Below, in pieces: positions 1 through 6,060 of a stretch of 27,200 nucleotides of DNA. This DNA is from an uncultured Lachnospiraceae bacterium. Lineage in GTDB: Bacteria > Bacillota > Clostridia > Lachnospirales > Lachnospiraceae. Location of the stretch: the NCBI GenBank assembly GCA_910588965.1, contig CAJUSO010000037.1, forward strand, positions 1-27,200, in the 5' to 3' direction. The notes beneath the pieces are model-generated. The model made no database searches. It saw only the letters and a list, made by a program, of their open reading frames with translations, and was not told the origin of the DNA. The translations under genes were made by a program, and so were the position numbers. How positions within the stretch are numbered: position 1 is the first letter of the stretch; the number at the start of each line of letters is the position of its first letter.

Positions 1-602
1 TCCTGCGCTATTGGGAAGAAGAGCTGGAGCTCCAAATCCCCCGCAATGAAATGGGGCACCGCTATTATACAGAAGAGAATATAGCGCAGTTTCATAAGAT
101 AAAGGAATGGAAAGAACAAGGATACCAGCTCAAGGCCATTCGCATGATGATACATAACGGCAGCCAGGGCATAGGGCATGAGGAAGATATGGAAGATAGG
201 ATGGGAGGGAATGTGATTCAGATGAACCGGGAATATCTGGAGCCAGAACAAGGCGTGCTGCCGCAAAGGCATGGCGGCCCTGTATCCAATACTGTAAAAC
301 TGGAGCAATTCCAGGCAATGATGTCCACCATTGTAAAACGGGCCATGGAAGAGAACAACCAAGCCCTGAGCCAGGAGGTAGGGGTCCAGGTGGGCGAACG
401 GGTCCTAAAGGAAATGAACTACTTAATGCGGGAACAGGATGAAGCTGAGGAAGAGAGGTTCCGCAAGCTGGACGAGGCTATCCGCACCCGGCAGAAGGGA
501 AGGAGGTTCCGCAAGGCCAAAAAAGAGAAGCGGGAAAAAGAAGCCATCTCCAAAAAGGAGTTGGGAAAAGACAAAGCCTTAAACCCCAACCTGACGGTAT
601 AA
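1..602 (+). CDS. MerR/RacA-like HTH DNA-binding protein, 5' end outside the window
   Basis: The reading frame is open from the window edge (first full codon at base 3), so the methionine at base 51 is internal, not the start. The visible N-terminal part reads LRYWEEELELQIPRNEMGHRYY followed by TEENIAQFHKIKEWKEQGYQ, which is the second half of a MerR-type winged helix. The C-terminal half is highly charged and probably coiled coil (EAEEERFRKLDEAIRTRQ, then a Lys/Arg/Glu-rich tail), as in RacA-like or DUF3967-type proteins. No ligand-binding domain or metal-binding cysteines are visible, so a classic MerR effector role is unlikely. A role in DNA binding or chromosome organisation is inference from the architecture. 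It converges with the ferredoxin gene. Confidence 0.7.
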   Translation, partial: LRYWEEELELQIPRNEMGHRYYTEENIAQFHKIKEWKEQGYQLKAIRMMIHNGSQGIGHEEDMEDRMGGNVIQMNREYLEPEQGVLPQRHGGPVSNTVKLEQFQAMMSTIVKRAMEENNQALSQEVGVQVGERVLKEMNYLMREQDEAEEERFRKLDEAIRTRQKGRRFRKAKKEKREKEAISKKELGKDKALNPNLTV

Positions 603-603
603 G

Positions 604-721
604 GCTTCCCTGCCTGGCAAAAGAAAAAGGGAGCTGTACGCCTGTAGGCATGAAGGCCGTACGCTTCCCTGCCTGGCAAAAGAAAAAGGGAGCTGTGCAT
701 CTGTAGGCATGAAGGCCATAC
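604..721. repeat. 59-bp tandem duplication, two copies
   Basis: Copy 1 (604-662) and copy 2 (663-721) share GCTTCCCTGCCTGGCAAAAG and the following AAAAAGGGAGCTG, and differ at only a few positions near the ends of their hairpin arms. Copy 2 supplies the left arm and the U-tract side of the ferredoxin terminator. Copy 1 starts directly behind the stop codon of the MerR-like gene. Confidence 0.85.
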
Positions 722-738
722 GGATGCCAGCTCCCTTT
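683..738 (-). terminator. Rho-independent terminator of the ferredoxin gene
   Basis: GGGAGCTG (688-695) pairs with CAGCTCCC (728-735), and GCATC (697-701) pairs with GATGC (723-727) after a one-base bulge. Read on the minus strand the stem is followed by TTTTTCTTTTG, a good U-tract. On the plus strand the tail is only TTTCC, so termination of the MerR-like gene from the left would be weaker. Confidence 0.75.
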
Positions 739-751
739 CCGTATCAGGGTA

Positions 752-922
752 TTAGCCCTGCTCAATAGCGCCTGTTGGGCAAGCGCCTGCGCATGTACCG
801 CAATCAATGCAGGTATCTGCAGAGATTTCATATTTGCCATCGCCAGCGGAAATAGCGCCAACTGGACATTCTCCCTCACATGTTCCGCAGCTTACACAAG
901 CGTCAGTAATTACATATGCCAT
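752..922 (-). CDS. 2[4Fe-4S] ferredoxin, clostridial type
   Basis: A 56-residue protein reading MAYVITDACVSCGTCEGECP at its start. It carries two CxxCxxCxxxCP cluster motifs: C9, C12, C15, C19 and C38, C41, C44, C48. This is the classic small bacterial ferredoxin, a soluble low-potential electron carrier for hydrogenase, pyruvate:ferredoxin oxidoreductase, Rnf and related enzymes. A strong AAGGAGG site sits about 8 bases upstream of the ATG. The gene stands alone between a possible promoter (994-1022) and its terminator (683-738). It could also be a donor for the NADPH-motif-less flavoprotein at 14392-15252, but that link is inference. The longer reading frames that overlap this gene in other frames are shadows. 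Confidence 0.95.
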   Translation of the reverse strand: MAYVITDACVSCGTCEGECPVGAISAGDGKYEISADTCIDCGTCAGACPTGAIEQG

Positions 923-993
923 ACTTATTTCCTCCTTATTATAATAAATAATGTATCAGCCGCCAGGCAAAAAACCTGCCAGCTTTGAACTTT

Positions 994-1022
994 ATTTTAA
1001 TACAAATGGACGAGGATTACAA
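994..1022 (-). promoter_or_regulatory. possible sigma-A promoter of the ferredoxin gene
   Basis: On the minus strand, TTGTAA (1017-1022) and TAAAAT (994-999) are separated by 17 bases, upstream of the ferredoxin gene. The hexamers are imperfect, and the leader would be about 65 bases long. Confidence 0.4.
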
Positions 1023-1070
1023 GTAAAATTTGATTTTAAAATCTGGAAATGTTAAAATTAGGCAGTAAGG

Positions 1071-1163
1071 CAGGCGCCCCCTCTGGTTTGGCGCCGCTGC
1101 CCTCCTATAAAGCAGGCGCCCCCTTTGGATTGGCGGCGCTGCCCTCCCATAAAGCAGGCGCCG
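1071..1163. repeat. 42-bp GC-rich tandem repeat, about 2.2 copies
   Basis: The unit begins CAGGCGCC at 1071, 1113 and 1155. Two full units (CAGGCGCCCCCTCTGGTTTG and CAGGCGCCCCCTTTGGATTG at their starts) are followed by a partial third. Each unit holds GGCGCC-type palindromes. The array lies just upstream of the thioesterase gene. Confidence 0.85.
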
Positions 1164-1229
1164 CCCGCTGCGCACAGCGCAGAAAGCGCCGGTTTTAGCA
1201 GGATATCCAAAGAAAGGAAGTATACTTGT

Positions 1230-1667
1230 ATGGAAAAGATAAAACCCTACCTTAAAAAGGTCCAATACTACGAGACGGACATGATGTCAGTCGTGCACCA
1301 TTCCAATTATATCCGCTGGTTTGAGGAGGCCAGGATGGATTATCTGGAGCAGGCCCAGTTCCCTTACCAGGGAATCGAAGCCCAGGGAATCTTCATCCCC
1401 GTACTGGAAGCCAGCTGCAAGTACCGCCAGGCTGTCCGTTTTGGGGAGACGGTACAGATAGAGACAGAGGTTACCCGTGTCAGCAGCGTAAGGTTCACCT
1501 TAGGCTACCGGGTATATGACAAGGCGCATAAGACGCTCCATGCCACCGGCAGCACAGCCCATTGCTTTCTGGGCCAGGATTTCTCCCCTCTCTCCATCCA
1601 GCGCCGGATGCCGGAATTTTACCAGTTTTTAAGGGAGCACTGCCAAAAAACGAAGGATCTGCAGTAA
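1230..1667 (+). CDS. acyl-CoA thioesterase, 4-hydroxybenzoyl-CoA thioesterase/YbgC-like hotdog family
   Basis: A 145-residue single hotdog domain, the usual family length. The start reads MEKIKPYLKKVQYYETDMMS and leads into VVHHSNYIRWFEEARMDYL, matching the YbgC/FadM pattern YxDxDxxGxVxHxxYxxxxExAR, with D17 near the conserved acidic position. Such enzymes hydrolyse acyl-CoA thioesters in the cytoplasm; the substrate cannot be read from the sequence. I chose ATG 1230 because AGAAAGGAAG lies about 9 bases before it and the homologous part begins there. An upstream in-frame ATG would only add translated tandem-repeat DNA. A weak hairpin (AGGCG-ATAA-CGCCT, 1680-1693) follows the stop. Confidence 0.88.
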   Translation: MEKIKPYLKKVQYYETDMMSVVHHSNYIRWFEEARMDYLEQAQFPYQGIEAQGIFIPVLEASCKYRQAVRFGETVQIETEVTRVSSVRFTLGYRVYDKAHKTLHATGSTAHCFLGQDFSPLSIQRRMPEFYQFLREHCQKTKDLQ

Positions 1668-1791
1668 GGCGGGATACGGAGGCGATAACGCCTGCGCTGC
1701 TTTATATCCACGTAAACATGGCTATCTCTCCCATTGGCGGCTGGGACACCCTTACATAAACATTTTCCTACGAAACACATGGTTATTTTTA

Positions 1792-1820
1792 TTGCATTCG
1801 AGGAAAAATGGTATTATAAT
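1792..1820 (+). promoter_or_regulatory. sigma-A promoter of the DUF1858 gene
   Basis: TTGCAT (1792-1797) and a perfect TATAAT (1815-1820) are separated by 17 bases. The predicted leader is about 70 bases long and contains an imperfect hairpin (GCCC...GGGC near 1846-1873) before the AAGGAGG site. Confidence 0.8.
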
Positions 1821-1897
1821 GAAACCTGTGCAATGTAAATAAGCAGCCCTTCCCGTCCTCTGGCAGGAATGGGCGCAAGCATAAGGAGGAATGAAAA

Positions 1898-2098
1898 ATG
1901 GCACAAGTGACGAAAGATACAATGATTGGGGAACTTCTCCAGATTGACGAGAACATTGCCCCTGTGCTGCTGGATATTGGGATGCACTGCCTGGGATGCC
2001 CCTCTTCCCAGATGGAGACAATCGCTGAGGCTGCCATGGTGCATGGGATTGAGCCGGACGCCCTGGTAGACAGGATTAACCAGTTTTTGGCAAAATAA
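1898..2098 (+). CDS. DUF1858 small redox-disulfide protein (hybrid-cluster-protein-associated type)
   Basis: A 66-residue protein with the motif GMHCLGCPSSQMETI around residues 28-42, typical of the DUF1858/ScdA-N-like family (also named the hybrid cluster protein-associated redox disulfide domain). The CxxC pair could act as a thiol switch or bind metal; the actual function of these stand-alone proteins is unknown. The start is set by ATAAGGAGGA 8 bases upstream. It is a single-gene transcription unit, bracketed by its own promoter (1792-1820) and terminator (2118-2166). No hybrid cluster protein gene lies nearby, so the name records family similarity only. Confidence 0.88.
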   Translation: MAQVTKDTMIGELLQIDENIAPVLLDIGMHCLGCPSSQMETIAEAAMVHGIEPDALVDRINQFLAK

Positions 2099-2117
2099 GA
2101 AAAGATTGGAAAACCAA

Positions 2118-2166
2118 ATGCTGCTGCAGGATGGGATCTTTGCCCTGCAGCAGCACGTTTCCTTTG
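2118..2166 (+). terminator. terminator of the DUF1858 gene
   Basis: An 11-bp perfect stem, GCTGCTGCAGG (2120-2130) with CCTGCAGCAGC (2144-2154), a 13-nt loop, and a U-containing tail ACGTTTCCTTT. It lies 21 bases after the stop codon. Confidence 0.8.
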
Positions 2167-2358
2167 CTTGGGCAGCCGCCGAGGCTGGCAGCCCAAAATA
2201 TAAAATCTGAATCCGTGAAAAAAGCTTCCCATCTTCTTATGGGTCCCTTAAGTTCCTGTCTGAATGCCCCCTCCTTTTTTCCTTCCAGAATGGAAGGCAT
2301 ATTGTGATATATTAATTCCTTTCCCGAAAGCCCCAGATTGCCTTCGGAAGTGTTGCAG

Positions 2359-2385
2359 CCCCTGGAAACCCCAGGCTCTTTTTTT
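2359..2385 (+). terminator. terminator-like hairpin in the intergenic region
   Basis: CCTGG (2361-2365) pairs with CCAGG (2371-2375), followed by CTC and seven consecutive T (2379-2385). The stem is short. No gene ends close upstream on this strand, so it may end an unrecognised transcript or be chance. Confidence 0.4.
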
Positions 2386-2454
2386 CCTTCCCAAAGTACA
2401 GGGCGATGCCCTGCCGCTGCCAGCACAGCAATATATTTTATGTTTTGGGGTCCC

Positions 2455-2619
2455 AGGGCACAGGCTGGATTGCCCTTAGGCTGTAAAGGCGCCCCAGCAA
2501 GCTTAGCTGCGGCCAGGTAAATCCTGGCTGGAACGGCCCTACCAGGCCGGACAAAGGATACGCTGTCCCCCTACGGGCATAAAATGCCTCTCTATGGGAC
2601 TTGCGGCAACAGGCGTTAT
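2455..2619. ncRNA. cluster of hairpins, possible structured RNA
   Basis: Consecutive inverted repeats: AGGGCA/TGCCCT (2455-2460/2471-2476), GCCAGG/CCTGGC (2512-2517/2523-2528), CGGCC/GGCCG (2534-2538/2545-2549), and a nested set GTCCC/GGGAC (2565-2569/2596-2600) enclosing GGCAT/ATGCC (2576-2580/2584-2588). ATA-CGC (2558-2563) and GCG-TTAT (2613-2619) could close the nested set. I do not recognise an Rfam-type consensus, and the strand is undetermined. Confidence 0.25.
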
Positions 2620-2972
2620 GCATGGTCTACGGGTAAATAAATCAGATTTCCGCATACTATAACGTATGGGCTATGATATGCAAAGGCAATTCAGGATGCC
2701 CTTGTAATAAATGCCCGGGACGTACCGGACAATAAGAAAAACCAGATATCCCCAAAAGGAATATATGATATGGGACAATTGTCCCGGAAGGGATTGGCTC
2801 AAAGATATCCCCTGGCCTGATAAAGTATCGGTGGTAACTATCGGCTCCTTTCTGCCTGCGCCAGACTGCTATCCCTGCATTAGTTATAGCATACAAATTA
2901 TGGCAAATCAATAGAGATGGGCAAGTTTTTATAAAATTAATAGTTTTTTTAGAAATAAGATGGGAGTTCGAC

Positions 2973-3002
2973 TTGACGAAAGGCAAGGATATGTAATATA
3001 CT
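2973..3002 (+). promoter_or_regulatory. sigma-A promoter of mecA
   Basis: TTGACG (2973-2978) and TATACT (2997-3002) are 18 bases apart, giving a leader of about 75 bases before the mecA start. Confidence 0.7.
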
Positions 3003-3081
3003 TTGAGTACCAGAAAGAAGTAAGTAATTGGTTTTAGACATATATATTCCTGATGCAGCAATGAAAAAAGGAAGTGGTTGT

Positions 3082-3867
3082 ATGAAAATTGAAAAAGTAA
3101 GTGAGAATCAGATTCGTTGTACGCTTACCAGGGAAGACCTGGCAGACCGCCAGCTGAAGCTAAGCGAGCTGGCATATGGGACTGAGAAAGCGAAGATGTT
3201 GTTTCGGGACATGATGCAGCAGGCTGCTTATGAATGTGGTTTTGAGGCAGAGGATATCCCTCTGATGATTGAAGCAATCCCGCTGTCTGCGGATACTATT
3301 ATCTTAATCATCACCAAGGTAGAATATCCAGAGGAACTGGACACGCGTTTTTCCCAATTTGCGCCAGGCGACGCAGAGGATGACACAAGGGATGAATATA
3401 CGGGAGAAGATAATGACAAGGTTTTTGAGGCAGCCGGGGCAGATGATATCTTAGATTTATTCCGTAAGATCCAAGAAGAGACCAAGAAGGCTGGCAAGAA
3501 GAGGGATGGCTTCATCCCATTGGAAAAGGCAATCCGGCAAGAGAAGCAGGAAAAGAAAGAACCTGTGGTGCTGGACATCACGAAACTGTTCGTGTTCGAC
3601 GGGCTGGACGAGGTAAACCGGCTGGCGCGGGTATTAAAGGGGTATTACAACGGATGCAACGTGCTTTATAAGAATAAGCTCAACCGGAAATATTATCTGG
3701 TCATCAGCAAGAGCCAGCACACGCCGGAGGAATTTAACAAGATATGTAATATTTTAGCGGAGTATGCGCATCAGGAGAAGTATTCTTTAGCCATCCGGGC
3801 TTATTTTGATGAACATTATGAAGTAATACTCAAAGAAGAAGCGTTGCAGACATTGAGCGAAATCTAA
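3082..3867 (+). CDS. mecA: adaptor protein MecA
   Basis: A 261-residue protein with the two-domain MecA layout. The N-terminal substrate-recognition domain (about 1-90) starts MKIEKVSENQIRCTLTREDL. An acidic, low-complexity linker follows (about 90-165). The C-terminal ClpC-binding domain (about 170-261) starts FVFDGLDEVNRLARVLKGYY. In Bacillus this family delivers substrates such as ComK to the ClpC unfoldase; the substrate here is unknown. ATG 3082 is preferred over the in-frame ATGs upstream because the family N terminus begins here and AAAAGGAAG lies just before it. It has its own promoter (2973-3002) and terminator (3877-3906). The linker is longer than I expect for Bacillus MecA. Confidence 0.9.
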   Translation: MKIEKVSENQIRCTLTREDLADRQLKLSELAYGTEKAKMLFRDMMQQAAYECGFEAEDIPLMIEAIPLSADTIILIITKVEYPEELDTRFSQFAPGDAEDDTRDEYTGEDNDKVFEAAGADDILDLFRKIQEETKKAGKKRDGFIPLEKAIRQEKQEKKEPVVLDITKLFVFDGLDEVNRLARVLKGYYNGCNVLYKNKLNRKYYLVISKSQHTPEEFNKICNILAEYAHQEKYSLAIRAYFDEHYEVILKEEALQTLSEI

Positions 3868-3876
3868 GCTTTCAGG

Positions 3877-3906
3877 CCCCTTGTGCTATGGCATAAGGGG
3901 TTTTTA
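3877..3906 (+). terminator. terminator of mecA
   Basis: CCCCTTGTGC (3877-3886) pairs with GCATAAGGGG (3891-3900), including one G-U pair, around a TATG loop, followed by TTTTTA. The next gene starts only 15 bases later, so some read-through into the GH18 gene is plausible. Confidence 0.85.
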
Positions 3907-3920
3907 CATGGGAGGGTGAT

Positions 3921-5963
3921 ATGCCAGATAAAGAAAAAGACCGCAAGGATGATAAGAAGCTATGGGAACATGGCGCAGAGCCATTTGCAGAAGACGATCA
4001 TTGGGAAGATTTCATCAAAGACGCAGAAGAATGGCGGCAGCCCGGGAAAAAATCCCCGGCAAGGCCGGAACCTGCACGGGCACAAGAAAACGGGGCAAAA
4101 GGGCGGCAGGCAAAAGGGGAACCGAAGAAGGAAGCCCAAAAAGGGCGGCCGCAAGGGGAGCATCGGAACCTCCCAAAGGATGCCGGCAGGGCCAGGCGGA
4201 AAAAACAGCACAGGGAACGGCAAAGAAGCCCGCTCACGCCATTGCTGTCGGCTGCCATATTTGTGACAGCAGTGCTGATAGCCGCACTTGGGAGCGTATT
4301 AATTAAGAAGTATACGCCCTCCAAGGAATGGGCGGATTTAACCAGTTATTACCACCTTAAGGATCCAGAAGACATGGCTATAGTCCTGGACGGCCAGCTC
4401 TTAGAAGAATCCGCAAAATACTGGGAGGGGCATGTATATTTGGAATATGGGGCTGTCCGGCAATATCTGAACCAAAGGTTTTATTGGGATAATAATGAGA
4501 ATATCCTCCGCTATACCACGCCTTCGGATTTGATTTCTGCCAATGCCGGGGAAAAAAGCTACGAAATCTCCCGGAAAAAGCAGGAGGAAGATTACGTAAT
4601 CGTAAAGGTAGATGGGGAGCAGATGTACCTTGCCCTGGATTTTGTGCAAAAATACACCAATTTAGACTTTGAAGCGCATGAGAGCCCGAACCGCGTGCGG
4701 ATTACGGCATCCTGGGGGGCTGTCAGGACAGCCGAGGCGGCGAAGGACACCCAGCTGCGCATCCGGGGCGGGATCAAAAGCCCCATTGCGGCCAATGTAG
4801 GAAGCGGGACGAAGCTAACCATCCTGGATGCAGGGGAGAATTGGAGCAAAGCATGCACCCCGGACGGCATGATGGGCTATGTCAGGAATAAGGATTTGGG
4901 GGAAATAAAAGAAGAGGCGCTTTCCCGTAAATTCGAAGAACCCCAATTCACCCATCTCCTGAAAGAAGGGGCAGTGAGCATGGGGTGGCACCAGGTAACC
5001 AGCCCGGAAGCCAACGAAAGGGTGGCCAGCGTGCTCCAGTCCACAAAGGGTGTCAACGTCATTTCCCCAACCTGGTTCTACCTGAATGACAATGAAGGGA
5101 ATATCTTCTCCCTGGCCAGCAAAGAATATGTGGATTACTGCCACCAGAACCAGGTGGAGGTCTGGGGGCTGTGCAGCAACCTGGAAAACCCGGAGGCAGA
5201 CAGCACCTATGTGCTGACCCACTCCTCTGTGCGGGACCACCTCACAAACCAGATCATTGCAGCAGCCATAGAATATAACCTGGATGGGATTAATCTGGAT
5301 TTCGAGGCTTTAAGCGGTGATGTGGGCGACGCCTACATCCAGTTTATCCGGGAACTGTCCCTGAAATGCAAGAAGAATGATTTAGTCCTATCGGTGGACA
5401 ATTATGTGCCTTCCAGCTATACGGCTTTTTATAACCGCGGGGAACAGGCCCTGTTTGCAGATTATGTCGTGATTATGGGATACGACGAGCATACAAGCGC
5501 ATCCGAGGACATCGGCCCGGTGGCTTCCCTCCCCTTTGTCCAAAAAGGGGTGGAGGATACCCTCAAGGAAGTCCCGGCAGAACAGGTTATCCTAGGCATG
5601 CCCTTCTACAGCCGTGTCTGGGAAATGACGCCGAAGGACGGCTACGGCGGCGACGTGGAATCTGCTGCCGCAGATTACCTCCCCTATACCTTCACCTGCC
5701 TGGAGGAAGGGATGCAGACCGTAGAGGACCGTTATAAGTCCTATGGGGCAGAGGCCGCCTGGTCTGCAGAAGACGGGCAGGAAGTAGTGGAATACGACAG
5801 CCCAGAGGAAGGAAAGCGCTTTAAAATATGGATTGAAAATGAAGCCTCCCTGGAAGAGAAGCTAAAAACCATGCGGGAACATGGGCTTGCCGGCGCCGCT
5901 TACTGGAAGCTGGGCCTGGAACGCCCATCCGCTTGGGATACGATTATTAAATATGTAAATTAG
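3921..5963 (+). CDS. membrane-anchored SH3/glycosyl hydrolase family 18 protein
   Basis: A 680-residue protein. Residues 1-105 are a hydrophilic Lys/Arg/Glu-rich cytoplasmic tail. Residues 107-128 (TPLLSAAIFVTAVLIAALGS...) form one membrane helix. The rest is outside: a copper-amine-oxidase-N-like domain (about 150-265), an SH3_3-like domain (about 268-330) and a GH18 barrel (about 350-675). The GH18 catalytic strand reads LDGINLDFEAL, with D455, D460 and the acid E462; the N at 458 is usual in the spore/cell-wall YaaH/YdhD subgroup. This fits a peptidoglycan-directed N-acetylglucosaminidase or wall-binding protein, possibly in sporulation; that last step is inference. The start is set by GGAGGGTGAT just before ATG 3921. 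The long charged tail is unusual for this group. Confidence 0.88.
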   Translation: MPDKEKDRKDDKKLWEHGAEPFAEDDHWEDFIKDAEEWRQPGKKSPARPEPARAQENGAKGRQAKGEPKKEAQKGRPQGEHRNLPKDAGRARRKKQHRERQRSPLTPLLSAAIFVTAVLIAALGSVLIKKYTPSKEWADLTSYYHLKDPEDMAIVLDGQLLEESAKYWEGHVYLEYGAVRQYLNQRFYWDNNENILRYTTPSDLISANAGEKSYEISRKKQEEDYVIVKVDGEQMYLALDFVQKYTNLDFEAHESPNRVRITASWGAVRTAEAAKDTQLRIRGGIKSPIAANVGSGTKLTILDAGENWSKACTPDGMMGYVRNKDLGEIKEEALSRKFEEPQFTHLLKEGAVSMGWHQVTSPEANERVASVLQSTKGVNVISPTWFYLNDNEGNIFSLASKEYVDYCHQNQVEVWGLCSNLENPEADSTYVLTHSSVRDHLTNQIIAAAIEYNLDGINLDFEALSGDVGDAYIQFIRELSLKCKKNDLVLSVDNYVPSSYTAFYNRGEQALFADYVVIMGYDEHTSASEDIGPVASLPFVQKGVEDTLKEVPAEQVILGMPFYSRVWEMTPKDGYGGDVESAAADYLPYTFTCLEEGMQTVEDRYKSYGAEAAWSAEDGQEVVEYDSPEEGKRFKIWIENEASLEEKLKTMREHGLAGAAYWKLGLERPSAWDTIIKYVN

Positions 5964-5983
5964 CCTACCCTTTCCTATCATAG

Positions 5984-6030
5984 CAGAAAGCCGCCGCATA
6001 CCATAAGGATATGCAGCGGCTTTGCCTTTG
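5984..6030. terminator. bidirectional terminator between the GH18 and GH43 genes
   Basis: AAAGCCGC (5987-5994) pairs with GCGGCTTT (6016-6023), with CGCATACC/GGATATGC-type pairing inside. T-rich tails are present on both strands, so it can serve the two convergent genes. Confidence 0.78.
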
Positions 6031-6060
6031 CCTCAAACAACGAAATAAGGAAATACCTTG

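Larger units (their letters stand above)
923..1229. other. intergenic region between the ferredoxin and thioesterase genes
   Basis: This 307-base gap holds the divergent regulatory DNA of the ferredoxin gene (minus) and the thioesterase gene (plus). Its right half is filled by a GC-rich 42-bp tandem repeat (1071-1163). No coding sequence is convincing here. The open frame that extends the thioesterase upstream is only a consequence of the repeat length being divisible by three. Confidence 0.6.
2167..2972. other. 0.8-kb intergenic region without a convincing gene
   Basis: No frame here shows a good ribosome binding site with a recognisable protein. The region holds a compact perfect hairpin at 2281-2297 (CCTTCCA-GAA-TGGAAGG), a terminator-like hairpin at 2359-2385, a run of hairpins at 2455-2619, and AT-rich DNA leading into the mecA promoter. 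The minus-strand frames at 2076-2426 and 2657-3061 have no family resemblance I can see. A decayed gene or a non-coding RNA are the two alternatives. Confidence 0.6.

Noticed and set aside
478..879. 133-codon minus-strand frame overlapping the ferredoxin gene
   Set aside because: It reads the 59-bp duplication and the ferredoxin gene out of frame. The true product, with eight cluster cysteines, is in another frame (752-922).
2076..2426. 116-codon minus-strand open frame in the intergenic region
   Set aside because: It overlaps the DUF1858 terminator and stop region, has no recognisable family and no supporting promoter.
2657..3061. 134-codon minus-strand open frame opposite the mecA promoter
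   Set aside because: It covers the mecA promoter, has no convincing ribosome binding site, and its translation looks like random AT-rich sequence.
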